Shown in pieces: positions 41,528 to 53,150 of a stretch of DNA of 64,000 nt (the stretch's first letter is position 1; each line of letters begins with the position of its first letter). The stretch spans positions 17,416 through 81,415 of the forward strand of contig VCMS01000249.1 in assembly GCA_022539475.1 (NCBI GenBank). The letters are read 5' to 3'. A program made the position numbers and the translations under genes. Origin of the DNA: Gracilaria domingensis (lineage: Eukaryota > Rhodophyta > Florideophyceae > Gracilariales > Gracilariaceae). The notes beneath the pieces were generated by a model that was not told where the DNA came from, searched no databases, and saw nothing but the letters and a program-made list of their open reading frames with translations.

Positions 41528-44112
41528 AGAAGTTGAATCTGGACCATGTCCCAGCGTCTCATCGCGAGAAGTTGCGGGACATGCTCAGATAATTTACTCC
41601 CATATGGGACGGTTCCCTTGGAACAATTGGAATTACGGAGCACCGTATTGATCTGCTCCCAGATACTCGCCCAATCGCGCAACACCCGTATCGGGCAGGC
41701 CCGAAAGCGCGGGAAGAAGAAAAGTCTCAAGTCGAGAAGATGCTACGTGTCGACGTAATTGAGCCAGCTCAGTCGTCATGGGCATCGCTCGTTGTACTTG
41801 TTCCGAAGTCGGATGGATCGTGGCGTTTTTGCATCGATTATAGGCGACCCAACTCAGTTACCGTCAAAGACGTGTATCGGATTCCACGGATGGATGAGTA
41901 CATCGACTCGCTGGGAAGCGCCAGAGTATTTACCGCCCTTGACGCCAATTGGGGTTACTGGCAGGTTCCAATTCGAAAGGAAGATCGCGACAAGACCGCG
42001 TTTGTATGTCACCAAGGACTGTACCGTTTCAAACGGATGCCCTTCGGGCTAACAAATGCTACCGCTACGTTTCAGCGCGTGGTTGACATTCTGTTGGCCA
42101 GATTCAAGTGGAAGACTTTTCTTGTGTACTTGGACGACATTGTCGTATTTTCCAACAGTATGGATGAACATATGTCCCATGTGAGGGAAGTGATGCAAGT
42201 TCTGCGTTTCGCAGGTGTTACCTTGAAGCTCAAGAAATGCGAATGCTTTACCGACTCGGTGAAATACCTGGGCCATATTATTCGCCCAGGGAAACTCTAG
42301 GTCGACGAGGTAAGGGTGAAGTCGCTGAAAGAAGCGAAACATCCGACAACTCAAACGGAACTCCGATCATTTCTCGGTTTGTGTAATGTCTACCGTCGGT
42401 TCGTCCCGAATTTCGCTGATACTGCAGCTCCTCTCAATACTCTCCTCAGGAAAGAACAGCCAGTTAAACTGGAACCATTCGGCGACGCGGATGCGTCCGC
42501 CTTTCCGGCGCTTGTCGCCGCCGTAACGTTTCTGCCAGTCTTGGCATTACCCACTCCTGGGCTTCCTTACGAAGTGGATACTGATGCAAGTGAATACCAA
42601 GTTGGTTGTGCGCTTTTCCAGATTTCGGAAGATGGAGTACGACGCCCAGTGGGATACTGGTCCCGTTCGATGAATGTGCATGAGCGCAACTACTCGGTTT
42701 CCGAGAAAGAATGTCATGCCGTTGTATGGGCACTCTCAACTCTGAGACCGTACCTCATGGGAACCCATTTTCAGGTGCACACCGATCATTCGGCACTGCG
42801 CTGGCTTATGGAGATATCTGAGCCATCAGGTCGCCTTATGAGATGGCGTCTCCACTTGTCGGAATTTGATTTCGAAGTCCGTTACAAACGGGGAACCCTG
42901 AACTTGCAGGCAGATGCGCTCTCCCGCTTGGGAACTTCTGGTGAAGCAGAACCTGTCGATGATGACGACATCCCCTGCTTCTTGGCTGAAGAATTCGAGG
43001 AAGAACCAGACTTTCTGGACGACGTCTGCGACGATATAATCGCCACCGGACCGGTTACACCGTTACCCGGTTCATTTGAACCCATTACCGCTGAAAAGGT
43101 AATACGTGAACAACACGGGGATCCTTTCTGTACCCAGATAAGGGCCCGACTCAACGGGGGATTCAAGATACTCTTTCTAATCAACGATCAGGGATTCCTT
43201 GTCAAGATTGTTGGGCCACGCCCTCAAATTGTGGTTCCACACTCCCTACAATGGAGGGCTCTCCATATATCCCACTACGCAAAGATTGGGGGACACCTTG
43301 GTCGCAGGAAGTTGTATCTAACTCTCCGAAGAGACTTTTATTGGCCAGCTATGGCATTCGACTGCTACGCAGTACGCCGTTCATGCACGGAATGCGCCAA
43401 GAACAACGTCAAACTTCAACGAAACTCGAAGTAGATGACGCTGTTCCCAGCCCGGGCCCCTTTAGAGTTCGTCGCTATCGACATTCTTGGTGAATTGATC
43501 AAAACCGCCCGCGGTCACCGTTACCTTTTGGTTATCACGGACAGGTTTTCGAAGCTTGTGCGAACTGTTCCGCTTAAACGGATAACCGCCAGTATTGTGG
43601 CACAAGCGTTTGTGACGCATTGGGTTTTTGTTTACGGACCATCTGTTCATCTGTTATCAGATAATGGCTCGAAGTTCACATCACGTTTCTTTCAGGACGT
43701 TTGTCGTATCTTGGATATCAAGAATTTGTTTACAACAACCTATCATCCCCAGTGTAATGGGCAGGTAGAACGGTTTAACCGTACGATGCTAAACGCATTG
43801 AGATCCTACGTTGCGAATCACCCAAAGGATTGGGACCTGTACACTGATGCGATAACTTACGCATATAACACCCAGGTACATCGGGTTACGTCGCTGTCGC
43901 CGTTTGAATTGGTCCTCTCAATGATTCCGCCACCTGTGGCAATTGAAGCTCGAGCGACGCTATCGTCTTTCCCGTCTACGGGTTTGTACAGGGACACCTG
44001 GAAAAATTGGTTGAAGAAGATGGTACCGGTAGCCCGGAAGGCCATGGAGAAGGCTCAACTCGCGTACAAGCGAAATTCGACAGCCTGTTACGCGGCAAAC
44101 CATCAATGGTGA
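41500..44112 (+). pseudogene. Gypsy pol: RT, RNase H, integrase; one frame, three stops
   Basis: One frame carries RT (DGSWRFCIDYRRPNSVT ... FLVYLDDIVVFS with YLDD), RNase H (EVDTDASEYQVGCALF ... VHTDHSALRWL), the integrase zinc region (HYAKIGGHLG ... CTECAKN) and core (VAIDILG, LLSDNGSKFTS, YHPQCNGQVERFNRT). It is interrupted by TAA 41590-41592, TAG 42298-42300 and TAG 43432-43434 without a shift. Near 44085 it slips into the frame of the integrase tail. Confidence 0.92.
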
Positions 44113-44867
44113 AAGCTAATGACTACGTCTTCCTACGAAAGGAGTATTATAATCCTGAGAAGGAACGACGACATAAGCTGTCTCCGATCGCCGACGGACC
44201 GTATCACGTTATTTCTGTTACTCCAGATACCGTCGTGATCGACATTGATGAGCAACACAAGCCTGTATCGCGTGATCGCGTCGTACTGGCACCTACTTCG
44301 CCTCCCAGACAATCTACAACCAATACCCAATCAGGGGATCCTCTACAGGAAGAAGTTCATTCAACGGATGCTACGCCATCGCGTCCCGCGATTCTTCCGC
44401 ACCCGGATCGTGGTCTATCGGATCTACCTAAATTAAGTGACTCTGAAGAGAGAGATTCAAGTACGTTAACTTGGAATAACCCAACCAACTCTACACGAGT
44501 GTTCACAAGGGTTACCCCCCCGCCCCACCCCATCTTCTTATGGAGCCCATGGCGACCCCTAAGGAGGGGGAGGGCAACGCTGATGAATCTGATGCAACTA
44601 CTCATTCTCCGGTGTAGCCCGGTTCTCCATCTGCTGGAATTCGTAATAGTGCTGAGAACACAGCCGCTCCAGTTGGAGATTCGCGCATTCAGAACGCTGA
44701 AGAACTCGCAATCCGAGAAGACACCGCTGTACCAGTTACTGAAGTACCGAAGGTCGGTGAAGCTCGCTCGCGAGAAGAAGAGTCAGATGTCAGAAGTGAA
44801 GCCCAGTCTGGGAAGTAGCAAGTCGCGATACGGCGCATTCGCGAAGCGAAGGAAAAGCGCGCTGTGA
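44085..44867 (+). CDS. Gypsy integrase C-terminus (GPY/F module) and tail
   Basis: In a new frame: FDSLLRGKPSMVKANDYVFL, then KLSPIADGPYHVISV, which is the GPY/F module of Ty3/Gypsy integrases. A Pro/Ser/Thr-rich tail follows. A one-base change near 44085 separates it from the catalytic part. Confidence 0.82.
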   Translation: MLRGKPSMVKANDYVFLRKEYYNPEKERRHKLSPIADGPYHVISVTPDTVVIDIDEQHKPVSRDRVVLAPTSPPRQSTTNTQSGDPLQEEVHSTDATPSRPAILPHPDRGLSDLPKLSDSEERDSSTLTWNNPTNSTRVFTRVTPPPHPIFLWSPWRPLRRGRATLMNLMQLLILRCSPVLHLLEFVIVLRTQPLQLEIRAFRTLKNSQSEKTPLYQLLKYRRSVKLAREKKSQMSEVKPSLGSSKSRYGAFAKRRKSAL

Positions 44868-45187
44868 AAACAGTATCCGCTGATCCGGAATAACCGCAGT
44901 ATGCGGAGAATTAACGCGTTAACGCGAAACAGACTCGGCTGGGTTGGCTCAGAGAGTGAGTTGTCAGGATGTCAAGTTGAACTTGTTGGTTCCGTTTGGC
45001 AAAGTGGTTACCTTGGGATGAAGAAGATTTTCCGGCTTACAGATAAGAAGAGTTACACTCCGGTTTACAGATACCCATTTATGGGAAGAAGCCAATTACC
45101 GTCCAACGGTGTACTGTGAATGGTAGTGATGAAGCACGCGAAGATGAAGTTAGAAGAATCGAAGTTCGATGAAGATTAGAAGTGATG

Positions 45188-45237
45188 AAGACTCGAACGC
45201 CTTGAGTGCTTTTCCTATCACTGGGTTTTGCACTACA
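45188..45237 (+). repeat. Truncated 3' LTR of Gypsy element
   Basis: gactcgaacgccttgagtgc and following sequence to gggttttgcactaca matches the last 50 bp of the 5' LTR (one or two differences). Sequence upstream of 45188 shows no LTR start, so about 970 bp are missing. Confidence 0.88.
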
Positions 45238-45240
45238 GTT

Positions 45241-46494
45241 TTACTTGAATATTGTATCTCGAGCTGCATCCTCCCAGTACTGGTCGGGGAGTTGAGTTGC
45301 GGTGAGTAGAGCTCTTACTGATTCCATGAGAGTTATTTTGGGGCGCTCTGTTTTAGAGTTTTCGTGTGGTTGATGGGGAGTTCGCAGGTGATGTTGCAGC
45401 TTGTACACGGAATATATGGCTTTCATCTGCTTTGAGATATATTCCTTAGCATTGTCGGTGCGGAAATGATGTAGGGGGTGCAGCATTCTGTGTGTTATGT
45501 GATGTAACGTTTGTTGGACGTATTGGGGGATGATTTTCCTACCTTTGATGAAATGGGCAGACGCAAATCGGCTTGTAGCGCAGATGAGACTTAGGATGTG
45601 GTTGTTGAGGTGTGTCGAGGTGGGTTTCACAGATCCGCATGTATCGGAACTGATATATGCCCCTACGGGGTAATTGTGTGTCTTGTGGCGATGAGGAGCT
45701 GGATATAGCTTGGCAGTATGACATCCAGTGCACGTGAGTTGCGTGTTGGCGGGTACTGTTTTGGGCATGTTGCGTATGAGTTGTTGTTTTGCGGTGAGGG
45801 ATAATTTGTTGGGATGCGCGTGATTGAGTCGCAAATTCCACTCGTTTGCTAGTCTTTGTGTGGGTGTGAGTTGCTTGGGCGGTGTGGGGGTGTCTAGCTG
45901 GCTGAGGCGTGGTGTTTTGGTGGTGGTGGGCTGTCTATGTGAGACTGCGAGATCGGATTGTGTCTGTGTTGTGCGCTCGCGTGACTTTGGTGATAGGCGG
46001 GGTGTGGGGTGTGGTGTGGTTTGATACATTGTGTTCTTGTGAAGCTTTGGCGTTTTACGGGGCATAGTGCGTGCTGTGCGGGCATAGGTGTGTTCTACTA
46101 TGTGGCCATTGAGTTCATATTGGTTGTTGTTCAAGTGGGCTGTGGCCATGAGCTGTGCGGGTGTAGTGTTGGTGTTCACGATGTCTCCATGACGCGGGGT
46201 GAACTTAACATGGCCGTATCGCTTGGCCAGGTCACTGACCGAGAGGAGGTTGTGCCTGATGCTTTTTTTGGCTACTGCATATGTGCGCAGTGTGTTTTTA
46301 TTACTGTGGGGGCGGATTTGGATTATTCTATGGTGGGTACACCTGCTCCGCTGGTTTGTTGCGGTTGTTGCGTAGGTTTCGCGTGATACAGGTCTCATCG
46401 ATCGATTAGGGTGATGCAAATGGCTGGGGTTGGCTCCGCTGTCTAGGACGAACTTACCGGTGGCCTCAGTGCCTGCCTTCGAGGTCACGTCCAC
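45241..46494 (-). CDS. Copia protease and integrase (N-terminal part)
   Basis: A 417-codon frame. The protease motif is FVLDSGANPSHLHHP, then RHNLLSVSDLAKRYG. The pre-integrase zinc region is LRLNHAHPNKLS ... CTGCHTAKLYP, and the integrase core is SSDTCGSV ... FRTDNAKEYIS ... TPHQPHENSKTE. The Gypsy insertion lies right after DAARDTIFK. This part has no stop. Confidence 0.88.
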   Translation of the reverse strand: MDVTSKAGTEATGKFVLDSGANPSHLHHPNRSMRPVSRETYATTATNQRSRCTHHRIIQIRPHSNKNTLRTYAVAKKSIRHNLLSVSDLAKRYGHVKFTPRHGDIVNTNTTPAQLMATAHLNNNQYELNGHIVEHTYARTARTMPRKTPKLHKNTMYQTTPHPTPRLSPKSRERTTQTQSDLAVSHRQPTTTKTPRLSQLDTPTPPKQLTPTQRLANEWNLRLNHAHPNKLSLTAKQQLIRNMPKTVPANTQLTCTGCHTAKLYPAPHRHKTHNYPVGAYISSDTCGSVKPTSTHLNNHILSLICATSRFASAHFIKGRKIIPQYVQQTLHHITHRMLHPLHHFRTDNAKEYISKQMKAIYSVYKLQHHLRTPHQPHENSKTERPKITLMESVRALLTATQLPDQYWEDAARDTIFK

Positions 46495-47440
46495 CGGTGG
46501 GGGAGGGGGAGGGAGTTGAGGCTGTTGATAGTTGGCTGGGTGCGGTGGGGGGAGTGGCGGATAGGTCCATTGCGTATAAGTGGCACGGTGGCGGTGCTCA
46601 TGTCTTGGGTGTCCAGGGTGGCGACATTCCTGATCAGAGTGTTGTGGTTGGCGGAGACCGAGCGAGCTGTGTAATGGGTATGGTTTGCCCGCGAAGGGCG
46701 GTCTGTTGCGGGGTTGATAATACTGTCGTCAGTATGGACGGTATTGGGTGGGACGTTGTAGGTTCCGGTGTATTGCTGTGTCTGTGGCTTGTAGTCCACG
46801 GTAAAAGTGGGTGGCATGGACGATGAAGCGGTGGTGGCCATTTTTTTGCTGGAAAGTGTAGAATCGTTTGAATGTGCGGGTGAAGTCTTGGACGGTTGAG
46901 GGTTTGTTGCCTAAGAAATGGAATACGATATTGGAGAGAGCCTGGTTTTCTTTAAGTCGTTCTATGAGAAAGTCCACGTTCGTCTTTTCGTCTTCGATAT
47001 TCGGGTATCGCGCTGCAAGCATCTTCTTGCGGATGTCCTGGTGTTCCTTAATGTAGTCGGATACTTTCGTGTCGTCTTTGAATTTGATGCATTCTGCCTC
47101 TGTCTTGAGAAACTGATGGTCTTCTTCGGTGGACTGATTGACATGTTGGAGTATGCTCTGGACTACGTCGTGGGGGGTAAAATTGTCGTCAGGTTTGAAG
47201 ACTTGCCCCATTATGTTGGCTGGGACCGTAGAAACGATGTGCTGTGGTAAGTTTTGGACTTTTTGATTTTGTATATCTTGAGCTCTGCTGGGTCAAGTGG
47301 GACTGGAGGGTTACTACTGAAGTGGTCTTCGGCTTCTAGGGTAATTGCATGGTTGTTCATTGTGTAGAACGAGTATGTGTAGTTGCCGGGAGTGAGGATG
47401 GGTAGCGAAGGGTGGAGGGTGGATGTGGTTGTGTCCATGG
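46485..47440 (-). pseudogene. Copia gag (minus-strand element)
   Basis: ORFs at 47438-47211, 47211-46729 and 46841-46485 hold a gag-like helical region (DDTKVSDYIKEHQDIRKKML; NVDFLIERLKENQALSNIVF, the UBN2-type 'LL.sLP' region) and a Thr/His-rich linker to the protease. A CCHC knuckle is not evident. Frames overlap, suggesting one or two shifts. Confidence 0.72.
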
Positions 47441-47677
47441 TAGACTGTTTTTTTGTAGTGTCACGGGAAGTATGGGTGTCTTCGGCGGTGTCGGTAGCGT
47501 TGTCGTAGAGTTCTGAGGTCAGGGCGGAGATGTCGTTGTGGAGCTCCCGTCGCAGGCGACGGGTAAGGCGATTATAGGCTTCCGTGGTGATGTAGGGTTT
47601 GTTGCGGGGGGTGATGCTGGGTTCGGGTGTTGGGAAATGCGAGTGGGAGGGAGGTGGGTTTGGGTCTTTCGTTGCGT

Positions 47678-47690
47678 GTGGCCCATAACC
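47678..47690 (-). other. Primer binding site of minus-strand Copia element
   Basis: On the minus strand, directly after the LTR end (cctctcaca), stands ggttatgggccac. Its first 11 nt match the complement of the initiator tRNA-Met anticodon arm, as in the Copia fragment at 3.85 kb. Confidence 0.75.
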
Positions 47691-47785
47691 TGTGAGAGGA
47701 AAACTCTGCCCGGAGGCACTTTACTCGAGAGTTCGCACATCTGAGCGTGCCTATGTACTAGGTGCTACTGTAATGCTCATTGAAA

Positions 47786-50275
47786 CACCTGAACTAGGGA
47801 TTTTTTACACAGCAGCAGTGATTTGGAGGCTCATATATACAAAAATCGGCTTGTAGGATCTGCGACCACTGAGTCCATATGGACGGCATCAAATTTAGAA
47901 AAGCCCGAAAATGAGCGATTTTGAACATTTGTCAAATAGAATTCACCGTAGTATGGTAGGAAAAAATCAAAAAAAAATAAATTTCTAAAGCTCTACAAAA
48001 CATGATTTGAAACAAAAACTTTAAAATTTCAATTTCAAGTAACCAAAAGGCGGAAATAGATAAACATGACCAAAGCAAAAATAGACGGACTTCCTACAAA
48101 ATCCTAAACTTTCGAAACTTCTTTGAACAGAAACCGCGTACAGGTGTAGCACGTTCGCACTTTTTCGGAAAAAGATCAAATAGACAAGAAGATTTCATCC
48201 ACATTGTCGAATACTCTAGTCTAGATGGTGTGGCTTAATTTTCTAAGTCGGGAGGGGCCGGAGGAGACCGGACGTTTGGAGGGGGCGCCCCCCAAAAACT
48301 CCGAGTTCCATTTCTCATACTTCCTTGTCAAACCTTTAAAAGTTTTGGAGATCATTTCCAAAATAGAAAAAATTGGTTCAAAACATTTGCATGAACTTGA
48401 AAACGCACACATTGCTTTCCCTTATTCAGCCATTGCCGAGGTTGCAAGCGATCTTCTAGCCACCATAGAATTACCGTCTCACTGACAGTCTCGTTTTCAA
48501 CATCCATCCAAATGCTAGATACCACTTACGCCCGTCGCATCCTAGACGAAGAAGTGAAACATGTCTCTATTACGCGCCGCAGCGAAGCACCCGGCAGTTC
48601 GGTTGGCAACACAACTGGCAGCCAGCCACTAGCGTGCCGTAACCCACACCCCTCCTTCTGTGCGCATACATTCGCCACTCCATGAAGTTCGCTATTTCTC
48701 ACCAAACCACTTTGCTATCCCAACGTCTACGACCACCTGCCTCAGCGTCGAGCAGAACTGAAGCCGGAACATGCTATATCTTACCGCAAACCGGGGCCTG
48801 TTATCTCCGTCGAGTTTTAGTACTCTCTGATTCTCCTCACGCGCCTACTTCGTCCTATTCTGGCCTAGATGAACGACATGGGCTTCAAACCGAATATCTC
48901 AACGTTTGGCCAAAGACTTTACCAGCGCTCAACCTGTCGTTGGGCTGTCCACTATAGCATGTCCAGCCACTCATCATATCCCCGACAAGCTTGTTGCTAG
49001 CCAAGAGAAGCGGAGGAAGAGAATCGTCTAAGAGCGCTGCCGACCGTTTTAGGCGCCGCTGTTTCGTGGTTCTCCCTCCCGCGCCCGTCGTCGCTCCCGT
49101 CGCCTTTGTCGCCGGGCCATGAAGTCGCAACAGCGGCCTGCGCCTGTGTGCAAGTTCCTTCCCGCACCGATGTCCAAAAAGTCTTCCCGTCGTTCCAAGA
49201 GACTCTCGTTTTCCACCCCGCTCTCCGTCAACCATTCGCCGCAACCCCCTGGGTCCCATCCAACTTTCTTTACCTCACTTCTTTGCATGCGCATGAACTT
49301 TGCGACGCAAGCGCGTCCGCTGACCTCAACCCTGTTTTCCAAGTCCGGTTTCAGGCTTTATCGTTCTTTTCGTCATGTGCTTCGTCGAGCGTCTTACGTG
49401 CACATCTTCGCCTTTTCGCTTTTGGTCTTGTTTCTCTTGGAGGTGTCCTGGGCCTTTCATTCTTGAAAGTTAAGAACGACTGTTTTGGCGCTGATTTCGC
49501 AAGGCAACTACTTTTTCTTGGAGCACAAGAGCTTTTGATACGCAAAAAATTGGGTCACTCCGGCTCCCAGTCGCGTTCAATTGCCGTCAGAAGTGTTTAT
49601 CTGTCGTAAACGGGGCATTGGAATAGCTAGAAGAACAGCTGACATGCATACGGGATGGATACTTGGCTCATAGCCATGCTTGTATTGCGGTTGTTGCGGT
49701 GGAACGTTTTCTTTCAAAGATCTTCTATTACATTCAGCCCTCATATGTCACACACATGAACTCTTTGCTTATCGCTCATGTCTATAGGGCGTTCCCGAAG
49801 AAAGTTGGCCCTGTCGAATCAAACGAAAGTGCTGTTGGTTTTTAGTTGCACACCAAGAATCATGCGACGGCGCAAAACGTACCGACCGTGCGAAGTAGAG
49901 ACAGATCCTTTTTCATCTTCGCACCTGCAGCTATACTCTGCGTGCCTGCCTGTTTCGTATGCCCCTGGCTGATGTGGACTTCTTGCTATCTTGGACTTAC
50001 GGCCACAGATCTCTTCTTTAACTGAGGAGGAGTCTCCGGTTGCTACCACTATTTTTCCATTTCCGTGCCATGGTTACAGCACTTTTCTTCAACAAATAGT
50101 TCCTTTAAACCAGTACGTAATCGCTAGCTACCTAAACATATTCACAAAGTCCATGTCTTAACCGAGCAGAATGCCCGGATATATACCATCTCTCATGGGT
50201 ATCTCAGTTATTAGCAGAGATGAGAATCTTTGCGCATAACAGACTTTGCCCCACGGTATCCAAGGGGTGTAGAAC
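47786..50275. other. No supported gene
   Basis: 47.8-48.2 kb is A-rich and featureless. ORFs at 48225-48485 and 49119-49466 (115 codons from ATG, basic Ser-rich N-terminus and a C-terminal hydrophobic run IFAFSLLVLFLLEVSW) could be small proteins, but I recognise neither. Confidence 0.35.
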
Positions 50276-51169
50276 TGTAGAGCAAACCCCCCTCAGAGAT
50301 ACCGTTTCGGTAGTAGCAATCATAACTTATGGAGACGCCCATGGATGGGGAACTCGAGGTTATGAGTAGCACGATGACGTGGATCCGGACCCGGAATGTG
50401 TACATGTGTACCACTATTTGGTTGTTTGGATGGAGTGAATCTTTTCATAATTTTTTAGAAATACCCGTGGGTTTTGGCCCGCCACTGTCAGGACTGCCCG
50501 GGACGGGAGGTGCACATGAGGTGCTCAGATTAATCTATTATTTAGATATTTTTGATAACCCTCTACAGTGCCGCTAATTCTACTACTTAGGTGATGGCTC
50601 ACCGCCATCACCAACCTAGTAAAGGTAACCCGGTGTGCGGCTCTAACAATTTCGCCTGCGCGACAACTCCAACTCCTCGCGGAGCGAGTTACCGCAGCAC
50701 GGTCTAGTTATCCCCCGGCTCCAACCAGGAGAGTGCACGCAGTGCATGCCATCATTGGTCTTGTTCTTCTTTTGTTTTTCTTGTGACTGGTGGAGGGCAC
50801 ACATATCTGTCTACCGACCCGTACTTTCTTTCTACCTCAGTACTTGGGTTTGTTTCTGTTCTTTCTTTTGTTTTTACCATTGGTTTGGTTCATTACCGAC
50901 TATTTAATTTTGGTTCTTCCACCTTTGGATGTCTACATCTCGCTACGAATGTCGTCATTGGTCAGCTACGATATACACTACCATGTCCGCTTTTCCTGGC
51001 CTTTTTCCAGTTTGGGCGTTCTTTCTCAACCCTGTGATATAGCCTGAAGTGCTCGTGGATTTACATCTACACCGGACTGTACGGGGTGCGCTGTCGCTGT
51101 GCGAACCTCTCTTGAGAGCGGAGATTTGAACTGCCTCGGTGGCTTTTCCCTTTCTGGGATTGATCCACA
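50276..51169 (+). repeat. Diverged solo LTR of the same Gypsy family
   Basis: Begins tgtagagcaaaccccc. In the middle it has aggtgatggctcaccgcc, corresponding to the hairpin of the full LTR, and ggtaacccggtgtgcggctc aligned with the LTR's ggtaaccgagttcggctc. It ends near tgggattgatccaca, corresponding to the LTR end. No clear target duplication. It is older than the other copies. Confidence 0.75.
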
Positions 51170-52813
51170 ATTTGAAGCAATGAATGATCTGAACCAAATC
51201 ATCATCACTGTTTCACTGTTCTGTACTGCTATACACGCCGCACAAGCAGCAATATTTGAAGTTCTTTTGCTCAACGTTGATCTGGGGGAACTAGGCCTCA
51301 AAAACGCAGAGCGCATCTTTCGAAGACTAGCATGGACATCGGCTAATATTAGTTCTGGATCTTCGTCAGACAGCTCAGCAGATGGCACTGATTGGTGGCG
51401 GAATGAACGCACGTGATGCAGTTTGGTGTGGTGCGTAAATCGAGAGCTTTATGGGGGCGAGTGATCTTGCTACGAGTGCTGTGAAAGTGGTGACCTTGCG
51501 ATGAGTGAAGTACCGTCAGTACCTTTTTCATGGCTATGCAAACCGAAATTTGCTTTCTGGAAATTCCCGAATCACATCGCTAAGAAATAAAAAGTTACAC
51601 CTAATAGAAGAACTGTTGGTACGTACGAACAGTTGGCAGCTATACGTACAGGGCTTAACAAGTCGTTACGCATGCAGGAGCCTCAGGATTTCTACGTCCA
51701 ATGTCACCCACTTTCAATCCATGCCACGAGCCCATCGTATCCGTGAAAACCTCTTAAATGAGACAATCACGATATTAGTATTCGTGCTGAACGGAGCCCA
51801 ACTCTGTACGAGAGAATGCGAAAGACGCGCAAGTAGATCGCTAAATTGGTCTCGTGCAGCTCGCTCAGGCCCCGTTTTGAGTTAATTTTGTGCTTATATT
51901 GTCGTTATCGCTGAGAACTTGGGACAAGAGATTGGTATAAATTGTATCCTGTACGGCGATTAGTGATGTTTGACATGAAAGTTTTGATAGCAAAAAGGCT
52001 ATCAGCGACGACATGATGGATTCTGAACATGAAAAATTTTTCGTTTTAAGCATTCGGAATGCGAGTATATGGATCACATGGTGAAGAAATTGGAGACGCA
52101 TGTGCTCTCCTACTACTGCGTAAAAAAGGCACAAGGTCGGAAACAACGAGCCTAAAACTAAAACGGCACCATCCAAACTTACTTGAGCGAACAAGAGCCC
52201 GCTTCTGTTGGTAACACATTGAAAAGCAATGGTTGAATACGAATTACCAGCGCCTCCACGCAAGAGCTACGTCTTCAAGACTAACTCAATAAAGCCCAAG
52301 GCCAGACTTTGCACCGCAACCGGTGCATCAGTGAGATGATTTGTGAAAGTGGGTTATTGTCTAGCATTTGGTGTGGGTGCAAGCGATCAGTTTGACGCAC
52401 CGCGGATGTTGAAAAACCAACATTAGTGGTGATGTACTCTCGTCAGCACCATTTGCCTCTGACAGTGCTTTCATGGGCGAATTCTGCAACCGTAAGGCCG
52501 GTTCCGGCATCGAGTCAGCATTGGGTACGAATTGTAATTATTTCAAAAGCAGGCGGTCGATAATGCGGAGGTGATGAGACAACGCACCGTGCGATGCATG
52601 CAGGTTCTTGGGTGTTGGTTGCAAAAGTGGCGGAACATATTGGAATGGTACGAATGCTGAGAGCATAAGCTCGTTTCGTACCACGTCAAAGCACCGAAGG
52701 AGAACGATACACATCGCTTCTATACGTGTATGGAAGCCTCCGGATGGGCGAACTCCAGAACCACCGCACGTGGAACATGGAACAAAGCGGCGCATTAGGG
52801 GCAAAGGGCATGG
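51170..52813. other. No supported gene
   Basis: Small ORFs on both strands (for example 51865-52263 minus with one hydrophobic run). The plus ORF at 51099-51416 starts inside the solo LTR and is not credible as annotated. Confidence 0.35.
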
Positions 52814-52871
52814 TAGGATGCGCGTGAACCTATCAGCGAACTCGTTCGCTGATAGGTTCACGCGCATCCTA
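52814..52871. repeat. Perfect 28-bp palindromic foldback
   Basis: Two perfectly complementary 28-bp arms (inner part ctatcagcgaac) are separated by 2 nt (tc). The same peptide start MRVNLSAN is read on both strands through the arms. Cruciform-prone; either a real inverted duplication or a foldback assembly artefact. Confidence 0.95.
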
Positions 52872-52919
52872 GACTGCTCAGCGGTTGGTCATAATTATCA
52901 TCGCTAGACGACCCGAATT

Positions 52920-53150
52920 TTAAATATCCGAACGCACGCATATACCTTCACCGTCACACAGAGTGCGGCGAATGATTCCGAAACGGGCACAACGTGGACA
53001 TCTTCTTCTCGCTCTTTGGAGTAGAAACAAACCCTTTTGCTCTCTTGTAACGGACAAGGAGCCAGCCAGTTTTGTGGCCACAACTCCACCCAGGGTGCCC
53101 GCAATAACCACGCCAAGCAGAATGGCTAATCGGAGGGAGCAGGTTTGCAT
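52920..53150 (-). CDS. Hypothetical small membrane protein with Cys motif
   Basis: A 76-codon ORF with an N-terminal hydrophobic helix with Gly-rich turns (LAILLGVVIAGTLGGVVATK) and then a basic segment. It is followed by CPRC and a second Cys pair (TLCDGEGIC), which could form a zinc site. No family recognised. Overlapping longer ORFs look less protein-like. Confidence 0.4.
   Translation of the reverse strand: MQTCSLRLAILLGVVIAGTLGGVVATKLAGSLSVTREQKGLFLLQRARRRCPRCARFGIIRRTLCDGEGICVRSDI

Larger units (their letters stand above)
37022..45237 (+). mobile_element. Gypsy (Ty3) retrotransposon inserted into Copia element
   Basis: An 8.2-kb plus-strand element bounded by gtttt duplications (37017-37021 and 45238-45242). 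It has a full 5' LTR, gag with CCHC knuckle, protease, RT, RNase H and integrase in the Gypsy order. At the right only the last 50 bp of a 3' LTR remain (45188-45237), so most of the 3' LTR is missing although the outer boundary and the target duplication are intact. Confidence 0.92.
33961..47785 (-). mobile_element. Copia (Ty1) retrotransposon with two nested insertions
   Basis: Short LTRs (about 95 bp, roughly 90% identical) sit at 33961-34055 and 47691-47785. They are flanked by a cacct duplication (33956-33960 and 47786-47790). Minus-strand order from the right: primer site, gag, protease, integrase, [Gypsy insertion], integrase end, [solo LTR insertion], reverse transcriptase, RNase H. 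Removing the two insertions and their target duplications leaves about 4.6 kb, normal for Copia. The coding sequence has several stops and frame changes, so the element is old and dead. The LTR length is remarkably short for the group. Confidence 0.85.

Noticed and set aside
51099-51416. 105-codon plus-strand gene
   Set aside because: Its first third lies in the diverged LTR, and no domain supports the rest.
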